A stretch of DNA of 52,806 nt. It comes from Acidobacteriota bacterium. GTDB lineage: Bacteria > Acidobacteriota > UBA6911 > RPQK01 > JAJDTT01. Where the stretch lies: the NCBI GenBank assembly GCA_028874215.1, contig JAPPLF010000111.1:1-52806 (forward strand), written 5' to 3'. The notes under the pieces were generated by a model that saw only the letters and a list, made by a program, of their open reading frames with translations, searched no databases and was not told the DNA's origin. This document shows, one piece after another, positions 42,657 to 51,665 of this stretch (its first letter is position 1; each line of letters begins with the position of its first letter). The translations under genes were made by a program, and so were the position numbers.

Positions 42657-45365
42657 TCATGGCAGAAAAATGAACTCCGGAGAGTTGAGAACGGCCCACA
42701 GGACCTTCTCCGCCTGGCGGCGGAAGGACGGGGTGAGGGCGGCCGCGGCGGGCTCCCCCTGCCGCACCTGCATGATGTATTCGTGAGCCGCGATGGCGTC
42801 CGTGATGGTGACCTCCCGGACCCGGGATTCTTCCCTTTGCGTCTCCCGAAGCTCCGGGGGAACGAGCCTCCGGTCCCAGACCGCCCCGAGCTCGTTCCGG
42901 AGCCAATCCCTCTCCCCATCGCTGGGAAGCCTGGAAAGAGTGTTCAGGAACAACTGCTCCCCGTATTGGTCCAGGGTGGCGGCTCGTTTTGAGAGCTCCG
43001 TGAAATAGGAACGGTCGGTGAATTTGACCAGCCGGTGCATCAACTCGCCGTTCGCCATGGCCAGGGGCTGCAGGGCGTGGGGGTCGTCGTTTCGCACGCT
43101 CACCGGATTCGGGCGCTGATCCCGCCACCCAAAGGCCTTCGCCAGCGTAATGATCTCCTGCAGCAGCGGCTTGGCCAGAACCGCCACGTCCTCTTCGTTG
43201 GAGAGGGAGACGATCTGCCAAGTGCGTTGAGGAACTCCGTAGTCCAGCTTCTGGTAGGCGATGCGCTCGCTCTTGAACGGCCTCCGCACCGTCACGTGGA
43301 GCGAATCGACGATCTCCTCCGCACGCATTCGGCGGGCCCCGGGCGCCGCGAAAAAGGGCCTGCCGGCGGCGTCCCGCAATTCGGCGAGTGTCTGGTCCCT
43401 TCGCCGCTGATAGGCGTGAGACTTGAGAATCAGCTCCTGGACATGCCGGACGCTGTAGCCGCTTCCGATGAACTCGTCTGTCAGGTATTGGAGCAATCCA
43501 GGATGGGAGACTGCAGACGGCGAGTCCCAATCGTCGATGGAGTGCGCCAGTCCGCGGCCCATGAACCTCTGCCAGATGCGGTTGACACCGACCTGGGCGA
43601 AACGGCGCTGGGAAACCAGCCAATCCGCCAGCGCTCTCCGGTGGGCGCGTACGCCCGCTCCGACCTCTTCAAGGTTTCGGTCATGGTCGAATACGAACGA
43701 TGGAGGGATCAGGTCGCCCGGCTTGCTGGTCACCGGAACCGCCGGCTTGCGGCGTCCCGGGACTTCACCCACGCTGCTGGTCTCGGGAATTCCCACCGGC
43801 TCGCCTTCGAGCATGGCGGCAATCCCGAACAGGTCCCGCTGCCGGTACCGGTTCAGCGGGGAGTCGTGGCAACGGGCGCATTTCATGGTGGCGCCCATGA
43901 ACGCCTGGGAGATCACATGGGCTTTCTCGGCCATGGGCACGTCGCTGCCGAAGGACTGATGAAAGCCCAGGGTCCCCAGTTGCTCGCGGGTTCCCTCCAT
44001 GAGCAGGAGTTCCGTGGCGAACCGGTCGTATCCCCGATCCTCCACGAAACTTCGATGGATCCACTCCTTGAAAGGACCGGTGGAGTGCGGCACTCCGCCG
44101 TAGAGCTTCGGGTTCTCTCCCAGCAGGTCCTGCCAGTAACCGACCCAGGGATCGGCCCATCCGTCGCCGGTCATAAGGCGATCGATCAGCAGGTTCCGCT
44201 TGTCGGGATCCGAATCGCTGACGAACTCCCGGACCTGCTCCCAGGTGGGGATCAGCCCCCAGGCATCGACATGGATCCGGCGAACGAACTCGTAATCGTT
44301 GGTGAGTGGAGCGGGTTCCACCCCGTGGGAGGCCATTCTGGCGCCCAGGAAGCGGTCGATGAGGTTGAACTCGGGCATGCCGGCGGCCCGTTCGACCTCC
44401 ACCGGCTTTCTGGCCGCGGCGGCGCGAGCCTGGTCCAGACGCTTCTGCTCCCAATACTGTTCCCACTTCGCCAACCGCGGCCTGCGAACCGCCTCCTCGA
44501 CCTCTCGGTGACGCCGGGATTCCGCTTCGTTCCACTCGACCCACGCTCTCTCGGTGAAGGGAATGGGATCGCCCCGGCTCAGCAAACGCAGCCCGTCCTC
44601 GCCCTTTCGGTAAACGATGGAGACCTCCCGGTCCAACTTCTCGCCCGTCAGTTCGATCCTCAGGCGATATCGACCGGATTCGAGTGGGACCTTCTTCCCC
44701 AGTTCCTGGATCCCTGCGGGTGGCTGGGTATCGGAGAACTCGCCCTTCTGTCTCCGGTTCGCCTTCTCCAGTTCCGCCGCGACCGCCTTTTGAGTCTCTT
44801 CGTTCTGCTCCAGCAGCGCGTCTTCCAACCGCTGCCGCAGGAGGTCCTGCCGCGCCTGAGCCTCGGCCTCCCGCTGGGCCGCTTCGTCCCGGGCCTTCTT
44901 CTCGGCCGCCTCCTTGGCGGCTATTTCCGCCGGCGTCAGTTCCTTGGGCTTGGGAGGCGCGGATTCCAGGAGCAACCGTTCGTCCACGAAGAAACGGGCG
45001 TGCATGCGGCTCCGGAGGCGGAACTCGTAGCTGCCTCCCGGCAAGTTCACGTCGCCCTGGATCGTCAAGGCGAAGGGCCGGTTCCGCGGCATGGTCATTC
45101 CCGCGGGGGAGATCCGCCCGGGGAGCCCACTGATCCCCAACACGGGCGTCGTCCAACTCAACGAGGGCTCAAGTCCCTGAAACGACCACTCGTGGCGCCA
45201 ATGGGCGGGCAGATCCTCGAACAGTTGAACCTGAAATCCGTCGCCCTGCGGTGGCGAAGCCTGCTCCGGCGAGCGCGCCACGGCCCAGCCGAGAGGCGCC
45301 AACAGAAAAATGCCAAGGATAGGGGGAGAAATCCTGGTACGGGCAGCGGACAGAAACCTGATCAT
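42657..45365 (-). CDS. DUF1549/DUF1553 protein with PA14-like domain split by a coiled coil
   Basis: A 902-residue exported protein. After a signal (about 12-32) a PA14-like sandwich begins (about 45-135: GSYEFRLRSRMHARFFVDER). It is interrupted by a highly charged Ala/Glu/Lys/Gln-rich coiled coil (about 146-210) and then appears to resume (GRYRLRIELTGEKLDREVSI, about 231-250). DUF1549 (about 330-530) carries a CARCH heme motif at 496-500, and DUF1553 fills about 570-860. Unlike the first module it has no Big_2 domain and no CX4CH motif. ATG at 45365 is chosen; GTG at 45368 directly precedes it. Confidence 0.85.
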   Translation of the reverse strand: MIRFLSAARTRISPPILGIFLLAPLGWAVARSPEQASPPQGDGFQVQLFEDLPAHWRHEWSFQGLEPSLSWTTPVLGISGLPGRISPAGMTMPRNRPFALTIQGDVNLPGGSYEFRLRSRMHARFFVDERLLLESAPPKPKELTPAEIAAKEAAEKKARDEAAQREAEAQARQDLLRQRLEDALLEQNEETQKAVAAELEKANRRQKGEFSDTQPPAGIQELGKKVPLESGRYRLRIELTGEKLDREVSIVYRKGEDGLRLLSRGDPIPFTERAWVEWNEAESRRHREVEEAVRRPRLAKWEQYWEQKRLDQARAAAARKPVEVERAAGMPEFNLIDRFLGARMASHGVEPAPLTNDYEFVRRIHVDAWGLIPTWEQVREFVSDSDPDKRNLLIDRLMTGDGWADPWVGYWQDLLGENPKLYGGVPHSTGPFKEWIHRSFVEDRGYDRFATELLLMEGTREQLGTLGFHQSFGSDVPMAEKAHVISQAFMGATMKCARCHDSPLNRYRQRDLFGIAAMLEGEPVGIPETSSVGEVPGRRKPAVPVTSKPGDLIPPSFVFDHDRNLEEVGAGVRAHRRALADWLVSQRRFAQVGVNRIWQRFMGRGLAHSIDDWDSPSAVSHPGLLQYLTDEFIGSGYSVRHVQELILKSHAYQRRRDQTLAELRDAAGRPFFAAPGARRMRAEEIVDSLHVTVRRPFKSERIAYQKLDYGVPQRTWQIVSLSNEEDVAVLAKPLLQEIITLAKAFGWRDQRPNPVSVRNDDPHALQPLAMANGELMHRLVKFTDRSYFTELSKRAATLDQYGEQLFLNTLSRLPSDGERDWLRNELGAVWDRRLVPPELRETQREESRVREVTITDAIAAHEYIMQVRQGEPAAAALTPSFRRQAEKVLWAVLNSPEFIFLP

Positions 45366-45457
45366 CACCCGCTTCGTCTCGACTTGGGGACGGAAGAACG
45401 ACTTTCTGGAACGACACTATACACCGTGGCGAACTTCCGCGATCAACCTCCCGTTCA

Positions 45458-46717
45458 TCAACCCTGCGCCACCACCGTATCCACCTCCGTTTCGCCCTCG
45501 GAGCGCGCGATGATGGCGGCGCCGCAGGAGTCGCTGAAGACGTTCACCACCGTGCGGTACATGTCCAGCGGGCGATCGATGGCCAGCATGGCTCCCACGA
45601 TCAACGCCACCTGCGGACCCGTCAGATTCACGGCCTCCAGGACGATGAAGATCACCACCAGACCGGCTGAGGGGACGGCCGCGGCGCCGATGGAGGCCAG
45701 CAACGCCGTCACCACGATCAGGAGCTGCTGTTCGAAACCCATGGTGACGCCCATCACCTGGGCGATGAACAGGACCCCGGCGCACTCGTAGAGGGCCGTT
45801 CCGTCCATGTTGACGGTGGCGCCCATGGGCAGCACGAACGAAGTGACGCGGTTGGAGACGCCGACTTTCTTTTGCACCGATCGGATGGTCACCGGCAGCG
45901 TCGCGCCCGACGAACTGGTGGAAAAGGCCATGACCATGGGTTCGACCATGTTCTTGAAATGGATGATGGGATTGATGCCGCCCACCAACCGCAAGATCAG
46001 CGGAAGCGTGAAAAACAGGTGGAATGAGAGCCCGATGACCAGGACCAGCGCGTAGAGTCCCAACGCCTTGAAGGAGCCCAGGCCGGTGGTTCCCACCAGG
46101 GTGAGGATCAGGGAAAAGACACCGATGGGAGCCACCCAGCGGATGATGCCGGAGGTGAGACGCATCATCGCCTGAAAGGCCGCTCCGATGAAACCCACCA
46201 GGGGTTCCCGGTGGCGCCGGGGAAGGCTGGCGATGCTGATTCCCAGAAGAATCGCGAACAGGATGATGGAGAGCATCTTGGTTTCCGCGCCGGCGGCGAC
46301 GATGTTCTCCGGAACGATATCGAGGATCAGCTCCACCGGCGAACTTATCACCGTGACGTCGGGCATCTCCTTGGTCTCCGCGTCCACAAGGTCGGCTCCG
46401 ACGCCCGGCTGGATGAGATTGACCAGCACCAATCCGGTGAGAACGGCAAAAAAGCTGGTGAAAACGTAGTAGCTGAGCGTCTTTCCGAACATGCGGCCCA
46501 ATCCGCTGCCTCCCACCGAGGCCACGCCTGAAATGATGGAGGTGAGAACCAGGGGAACGATCACCATCTTGAGCAGCTTGATGAAGAGTTGCCCGATCCA
46601 ACCCAGCTTGTCCGCCAGGTACTCGCCTCCGGCCAAGCCGGCCAGAATTCCCAGTACCATGGCGATGGCGATTTGCCAGTGAAGCTGCCTGTACCAGACG
46701 GATCCGCCTGCGATCAT
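45458..46717 (-). CDS. Dicarboxylate/amino acid:cation symporter (DAACS) family
   Basis: A 419-residue inner-membrane transporter of the GltP/DctA type. The hairpin-loop serine motif SSSG is at 268-271, NMDGT at 303-307, a second re-entrant loop GAAAVPSAG at 344-352, and the helix-8 substrate segment DRPLDMYRTVVNVFSDSCGA at 381-400. It likely imports glutamate, aspartate or C4-dicarboxylates with Na+ or H+. Upstream on the same strand is the small TPR gene, 34 bases away. Confidence 0.9.
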   Translation of the reverse strand: MIAGGSVWYRQLHWQIAIAMVLGILAGLAGGEYLADKLGWIGQLFIKLLKMVIVPLVLTSIISGVASVGGSGLGRMFGKTLSYYVFTSFFAVLTGLVLVNLIQPGVGADLVDAETKEMPDVTVISSPVELILDIVPENIVAAGAETKMLSIILFAILLGISIASLPRRHREPLVGFIGAAFQAMMRLTSGIIRWVAPIGVFSLILTLVGTTGLGSFKALGLYALVLVIGLSFHLFFTLPLILRLVGGINPIIHFKNMVEPMVMAFSTSSSGATLPVTIRSVQKKVGVSNRVTSFVLPMGATVNMDGTALYECAGVLFIAQVMGVTMGFEQQLLIVVTALLASIGAAAVPSAGLVVIFIVLEAVNLTGPQVALIVGAMLAIDRPLDMYRTVVNVFSDSCGAAIIARSEGETEVDTVVAQG

Positions 46718-46751
46718 TTGGTCTCTCCTCTCGTCTCTGTGGCCCCGGCCC

Positions 46752-47237
46752 TCAATTCAACTTCCCCACCAGATCCCGGAAAGCGGCCGCGGCGGTCCGG
46801 TCTTCAGGCGCGAGTCGAAGCGCCCGCCGGAACTCCTCCAGCGCCTTTCCGTATTCCTTCCGGGCCAGGTGGATCCGCCCCATGTTGAGATGCGGGAACT
46901 GGCGCGGCTCGTAGCGCTCGGCCTGCATGGCCCGGCGCAGCCACGGCTCCGCCTCGTCGAGACGGTTCTGCTGCATCAGGTAGACCCCGATGTCGTTGTA
47001 GGGGTTGCCGAAATCGGGGTCCAGGTCGATGGCGATCCTGCAATGCCGGATGGCCAGCCGGAGACGCCCCTGAATCCCGTACATCCAACCCAGGAAGGTG
47101 TGGGCGTCGGCGGTGGGATGCACATCGATGGACGCCTTGTACTTCTCCTTGGCGCCTTCGATGTCCCCGTGCTGATGCCGTTGATTCCCTTCCTCCAGCA
47201 GGCGCAGAGCCTCATCGCGCTTGAACGACGTCATCAT
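46752..47237 (-). CDS. Small TPR-repeat protein
   Basis: A 161-residue protein with three to four tetratricopeptide repeats (HQHGDIEGAKEKYKASIDVH, AIRHCRIAIDLDPDFGNPYN, RRAMQAER, EEFRRALRLAPED). No signal peptide is seen, so it is probably cytoplasmic. It lies upstream of the symporter gene on the same strand. The partner is unknown. Confidence 0.78.
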   Translation of the reverse strand: MMTSFKRDEALRLLEEGNQRHQHGDIEGAKEKYKASIDVHPTADAHTFLGWMYGIQGRLRLAIRHCRIAIDLDPDFGNPYNDIGVYLMQQNRLDEAEPWLRRAMQAERYEPRQFPHLNMGRIHLARKEYGKALEEFRRALRLAPEDRTAAAAFRDLVGKLN

Positions 47238-47286
47238 GTCCAGCTTACCCGCTTTTGAGCCGGGTTCCCATGCGAACCTCTTCCGG

Positions 47287-48936
47287 CTACCGGAATTGGA
47301 AGGAGTAGAGCTTGGCGTTCTTCATGGAAAACCGGAGCCGGACCGTCCGGCCGGCAAGACGGCTCACGTCGTTTCTTCCCTGCCAGCTCATGACGTGCCG
47401 GCCGCTGGTGGCGACCGGATCGGACTCGCGGAGCAGAAACCCCTCAATGGGTTCGTGGGAAACTCCCAGAAGCTCGACCCGGACCTGGAGCCGGCCCGAA
47501 CCGTGGTTGTGCTTGGCGGCGTCCATGTTCACCACCAACTCCCGGCCCTGGAAGCGGAGGGGCCGGGTCACCAGCTCGCCGGCGTGGATCTTGCCCGAGT
47601 CCACCGAGACGAATCCGTCTTCGGGGAGCGTCGCCAGGCCGATGGCGAAGACGGCCCGGTCTCCCTTTGCATGAAGGGCCTCCGGGCCTCTCCAGTTGCC
47701 GCCGTAGTAGTAGATCCGGATCTGTCGGTCGTGGACCATGGGGGCTCGAACGTAGACGGTGCTCTCGTCGAAGTCGCCATTATCCCCCACCCTCACCAGG
47801 GGCTCCCGGAACTCGCGCTCGTATCGGACTCCGTCCCGGCTCACGGCGAGTTGGGGATAGTGCAGGGTGTTGGTGGTCCGGAAGATCCACACCAGCCCGA
47901 TCCGGAACCCCTCGTAGTAGAAGACCGGCATGCCGTAGAACTCGGTGTCGGGATCATTGTCCCGGTCCGGGACCATGATCGTCTCCATCTCGGTCCAATG
48001 GATCATGTCCGGGCTCCGGGCGCGGCCGATGACCCGGATGCCCAGGGGACAGTAACGATGCAGGCAGTTTTCCTGGTACTGGACGTAGTGCTTCCCGATG
48101 GGGTCCCAGTTGCCGACGAAACCGCCCCAGCGCCGCACCCACCAGGGATCTCCCTTCCCCACGGTTCGGGGGTTGTCGGGGTACGGCGTCCAGTTGATTC
48201 CGTCGGGGGATTGGAAGAAGTCGACCTGGACGCCGTCCCAGGCGTAGAGACCCGGGTCGTTCTTCGGATCGATGCTGGACTCGCGCCGGACCACCTTCTT
48301 GTAGCGCTTGTCCGGGTCCGGCTCGTAGGGATCGTAGTGGCTGGGAACGTACTGGCCGGCGGGCAAAATGTTGTTGTCGCGGGAACCCTGGAATTCCACC
48401 AGCCCCAGATTCGGCTTCTTCCAGTGGATTCCGTCCGTGGATTCGGCGTAGAGCCGGATCCAATCGTTGCGCCCGGCGTATTCGCTGTAGCCGTAGATTT
48501 CCTCCACCTTTCGCCGGACGGCCCGGCCATCCTCCACCGACCAGTCCCAACGGTAGGGGCGGAGCCGATCTCCCCCTTTCTTGGCAGTGAAGCGGTCCGT
48601 GCTCCCGTACCACATTTTGAAAACTTTTCGGTCCTCGTCATAGAGAATCCTGCCCAGCCCGAGATAGTGGCCTTCCCAGGGCCGGTCCGGCTTGACCAAG
48701 GGGTTGGCCGGGTGCTTGGCCGCCGGATTGAGCACCCGTTTGGCGTGGGTCAGGCTCTCTACCACCTGGCGGTCCAGAAAAAGCTGTTTCCGATTCCCGA
48801 TTTCCAGGAACGCCGAGTTGGAAGCCTCCAGTCCTGACAGACTAGGCAAACAGAGCACGCCGGACAGGAGCCAGCCGATCCGATAGTGGTTCGGCCGTCC
48901 ATCCATACGGGTGGTCTCTGAGGCATTGGTCTTCAT
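47287..48936 (-). CDS. Secreted GH32-like five-bladed propeller protein, second paralog
   Basis: A 549-residue protein, homologous to 1071-2624. After a hydrophobic leader (about 19-40, HYRIGWLLSGVLCLPSLSGL) comes GNRKQLFLDRQVV, then blades with ESTDGIHWKKPNLGLVEF, QSPDGINWTPYP, ARSPDMIHWTEME and VSRDGVRYE. The C-terminal sandwich ends with LRFSMKNAKLYSFQFR, closely like LKFHMERSRLFSFRFAD of the first copy. ATG at 48936 has AAGGAG 4 bases upstream, and the frame continues to 49233 without a better start. Likely carbohydrate-active or carbohydrate-binding, but a catalytic set is not confirmed. Confidence 0.78.
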   Translation of the reverse strand: MKTNASETTRMDGRPNHYRIGWLLSGVLCLPSLSGLEASNSAFLEIGNRKQLFLDRQVVESLTHAKRVLNPAAKHPANPLVKPDRPWEGHYLGLGRILYDEDRKVFKMWYGSTDRFTAKKGGDRLRPYRWDWSVEDGRAVRRKVEEIYGYSEYAGRNDWIRLYAESTDGIHWKKPNLGLVEFQGSRDNNILPAGQYVPSHYDPYEPDPDKRYKKVVRRESSIDPKNDPGLYAWDGVQVDFFQSPDGINWTPYPDNPRTVGKGDPWWVRRWGGFVGNWDPIGKHYVQYQENCLHRYCPLGIRVIGRARSPDMIHWTEMETIMVPDRDNDPDTEFYGMPVFYYEGFRIGLVWIFRTTNTLHYPQLAVSRDGVRYEREFREPLVRVGDNGDFDESTVYVRAPMVHDRQIRIYYYGGNWRGPEALHAKGDRAVFAIGLATLPEDGFVSVDSGKIHAGELVTRPLRFQGRELVVNMDAAKHNHGSGRLQVRVELLGVSHEPIEGFLLRESDPVATSGRHVMSWQGRNDVSRLAGRTVRLRFSMKNAKLYSFQFR

Positions 48937-49077
48937 CTTTCTCCTTCCCATCCGTTTCGGGTCCGCATCGAACATCCGATGATCCTGTCCCGCGGTCAAG
49001 TCGGTTTGCGGGCGAACCGGAGCAACGCCGCCAGGAGTTCGATTGCCCGGCTGTGACTCCGGAGATATCCTGGCGCC

Positions 49078-50214
49078 ATGAAACGCCATCAGGTTTCCCG
49101 GCGGCGAGCTCTCGGCGGACTGGCGGCGCTGGCCACTGTTCCCATAAACACCAGCCGGATCCGGGCCGGATCGGAAGAGCCCATTTCGGCGGGCGTACTG
49201 ACCGAGGGGACCGGCGGCGGCCATATCCGCCAATTACTCCAGGGGTTGGCGAGCGCCCCGGGGGTGGCTCGGGTCGCGGTCTCCGACCCCACCGGGAAGA
49301 GGTTCGACCAGGCCAAGGACCTCCTTGGGGATCGTCTGCAAGGTCTCTACCACAGCCATCAGAAGATGCTCCGGAAGGTCCGTCCCAAGCTGGTGGTCGT
49401 GATCTTGGCAGGCCATCGCTCCCCTCCCGCCATCCGAATGGCGCTGGAGGCCGGCAGCCACGTCATCACCGAGAAGCCGGGCTGCGCCCGGTTGGAAGAC
49501 TTCGAGCCGCTGGCGCCGTTGGCCCAGTCGCAAAAAAGGGAACTGATGCTGGCCATGCATACGAGGATGAGTCACGCCATACAGAAAGCCCGGGAGCTCA
49601 TCCGCAAGGGCTACCTGGGAAAGCCCTACTCGGCCACCATGGACTGGATCGCGGACCAGACCCGGCTGACCCGCCCCGAATTCCACGGCTTGTGGGTGGC
49701 TTCCAAGGCCAAGGCGGGGGGCGGGAAGCTCATCTACCACGGCATCCACTACCTGGACGTTCTGCAATACCTCACCGGCGACAGAATCGACCGGATCTCG
49801 GCCTTCTGCGAAAACGTGGGCGGACAGCCCATCGACGTGGAGGACGCCGCCGTCGTCACGTTCCGCATGCGCGGCGGTTGGGTGGGGACGCTCAATGCCG
49901 GCTACTACCTGGACCGCTCCAAGCAGAATCAGATCCGTTTCTGGGGCTCCAAGGGCTGGATGCACCTGGAACTGACCTCGGGCGAGCCCTTGAAGTGGTA
50001 CTCGACCCACCCGGATGCTCCCCGGGGAGTCCAACTCTTCCACTATCAGGACAACTCCAACCACCGGTACGGAAGCCTGGTCCACGCCGCCGTGGACTTC
50101 GCGCGCGGCCAAGCCCCGCCCCCCATGACCGCCGAAGAGAGCCTGCATCTGATGCGAGTGATCTTCGCGGGCTACCGGTCCGCCGAAACCGGCCGAACCC
50201 AGGATCTGGGCTGA
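49078..50214 (+). CDS. Tat-exported Gfo/Idh/MocA family oxidoreductase, copy 1
   Basis: A 378-residue protein with a twin-arginine leader (SRRRALGGLAALA, about 7-19). The Gfo/Idh/MocA fold is shown by the EKP motif at 132-134 (VITEKPGC) and the active-site block GGGKLIYHGIHYLD (214-227). The first beta-strand (ISAGVLTEGTGG) lacks the standard GxGxxG, so cofactor binding may be atypical; family members use tightly bound NAD(P). The substrate is probably a sugar or polyol. The second gene of the tandem pair starts 12 bases after the stop. Confidence 0.83.
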   Translation: MKRHQVSRRRALGGLAALATVPINTSRIRAGSEEPISAGVLTEGTGGGHIRQLLQGLASAPGVARVAVSDPTGKRFDQAKDLLGDRLQGLYHSHQKMLRKVRPKLVVVILAGHRSPPAIRMALEAGSHVITEKPGCARLEDFEPLAPLAQSQKRELMLAMHTRMSHAIQKARELIRKGYLGKPYSATMDWIADQTRLTRPEFHGLWVASKAKAGGGKLIYHGIHYLDVLQYLTGDRIDRISAFCENVGGQPIDVEDAAVVTFRMRGGWVGTLNAGYYLDRSKQNQIRFWGSKGWMHLELTSGEPLKWYSTHPDAPRGVQLFHYQDNSNHRYGSLVHAAVDFARGQAPPPMTAEESLHLMRVIFAGYRSAETGRTQDLG

Positions 50215-50226
50215 CCGGAAGGCAGC

Positions 50227-51390
50227 ATGAAACACCAACAGATTTCCCGACGACAAGCTCTGGGCGGACTGGCGGCGCTGGCCGCCGTTCCCGCAAACGC
50301 CACCCGGGTCCGGGCCGGATCGGAAGAGCCCATCTCGGCGGGCGTGCTGACCGAGGCGACCGGCGGTCATCTCCGCAGCTATTTTCAGGGATTCGCGAGC
50401 GCCCGCGGCGTGGGCCGCGTCGCAGTCTCCGACCCCACCGGGAAGAAGTTCGACCAGGCCAGGGCGATCCTGGGCGATCGTCTGGCAGGGCTCTACCGGA
50501 GCCATCGGGAGATGCTTCAGGAGGCTCGGCCCGAGCTGGTGGTCGTGACCCTGGAGGGCCATCATTCCCCTCCCGCCATCCGAATGGCGCTGCAGGCCGG
50601 CAGCCACGTCATCACCGAGAAACCAGGTTGCGCGCGACTGGAGGACTTTGAGCCGCTTGTTCCGGTGGCCCAGTCCCGGAAACGGGAGTTGATGCTGGCC
50701 ATGTCGACCCGGGTGAGCGAGGCGATCAAGAAAGCCCGGGAGCTCATCGGAAAGGGCTACCTGGGAAAACCCTACTCCGCCACCATGGACTGGATCGCCG
50801 ACCAGACCCGGCTGACCCGCCCCGAGTACCACGGCCTGTGGGTGGCCTCCAAGGCCAAGGCCGGAGGCGGGAAGCTCATCTACCACGGCATCCACTACCT
50901 GGACGTTCTGCAATATCTCACCGGCGACAGAATCGATCGGATCTCGGCCCTCTGCGAAAACGTGGGCGGACAGCCCATCGACGTGGAGGACGCCGCCGTC
51001 GTGACGTTTCGCATGCGCGGCGGGTTGGTGGGCACGCTCAACGCCGGCTACTACCTGGACCGCTTCTACCAGAACCAGATCCGGCTCTGGGGCTCCAAGG
51101 GCTGGATGCACCTGGACCTGCCCTCGGGGGAGCCTCTGAAGTGGTACTCGACCCACCCGGACGCTCCCCGGGGAGTCCAGCTCTTCTACTACCAGGACGA
51201 TCCCGATTTGTACGGCACCCTGATCCAGGCCGCCGTGGATTTCACGCGGGGCCTGTCACCGCCCCCCATGACCGCCGACGAGTGCCTTCACCTGATGCGG
51301 GTGATCTTCGCCGGCTACCGGTCCGCCGAAACCGGCCGCACCCAGGATCTCGGAGTATCCATGTTGCAAGGGGTGGGTTCTCATCGGTGA
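50227..51390 (+). CDS. Tat-exported Gfo/Idh/MocA family oxidoreductase, copy 2
   Basis: A 387-residue tandem twin of 49078-50214, very similar throughout: leader SRRQALGGLAALA, VITEKPGC, GGGKLIYHGIHYLD and the same C-terminal DECLHLMRVIFAGYRSAETG. After RTQDLG, where copy 1 stops, this copy continues for eleven residues (VSMLQGVGSHR) that have no counterpart. The extension runs towards the IS110 region, so the native stop may have been lost by an insertion or deletion at that border. GGAAGG upstream of ATG 50227 serves as ribosome site. Confidence 0.83.
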   Translation: MKHQQISRRQALGGLAALAAVPANATRVRAGSEEPISAGVLTEATGGHLRSYFQGFASARGVGRVAVSDPTGKKFDQARAILGDRLAGLYRSHREMLQEARPELVVVTLEGHHSPPAIRMALQAGSHVITEKPGCARLEDFEPLVPVAQSRKRELMLAMSTRVSEAIKKARELIGKGYLGKPYSATMDWIADQTRLTRPEYHGLWVASKAKAGGGKLIYHGIHYLDVLQYLTGDRIDRISALCENVGGQPIDVEDAAVVTFRMRGGLVGTLNAGYYLDRFYQNQIRLWGSKGWMHLDLPSGEPLKWYSTHPDAPRGVQLFYYQDDPDLYGTLIQAAVDFTRGLSPPPMTADECLHLMRVIFAGYRSAETGRTQDLGVSMLQGVGSHR

Positions 51391-51440
51391 TTCCATCCCG
51401 GGTCGTTAGTCAGTGAGGTGTCCGGTTTCCTGTTGGCACG

Positions 51441-51613
51441 TGATCTGTCCGGTCCACTGGGCGCGGGTACGCCCTGGGGAGCCTCGGGTCAAGCCTACGG
51501 CTCCTCCGCTTCGCTGCGGCCCTTCGGGTGACCCGAGGCTCCCCAGGGCGTGAAGAGCTTTCAAGGCCGTAAGCAAGCTTCCGGCCAAGCCTGACCGGAA
51601 GTTCTACAGATCA
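51441..51613 (-). ncRNA. Candidate structured RNA beside the IS110 transposase
   Basis: The 275-base gap after the transposase stop holds nested complementary arms. An outer 8-bp pair TGATCTGT (51441-51448) with ACAGATCA (51606-51613) encloses a perfect 23-bp stem (51469-51491 with 51529-51551, loop 37) and a 7-bp stem (51578-51584 with 51595-51601). IS110-family elements carry a guide (bridge or seeker) RNA in a non-coding end; in the IS1111 branch it lies downstream of the transposase, as here. The assignment is inference; transcription is untested. Confidence 0.35.
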
Positions 51614-51665
51614 TTCCTCGGGGGACCCGTCACGCCCCCTTTCCTGGTCCTCTCGCTCCGTCGCT

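Noticed and set aside
43035-45791. 918-codon open frame on the plus strand
   Set aside because: Mirror of the DUF1549/DUF1553 gene in GC-rich DNA; its codons show no domain or ribosome site.
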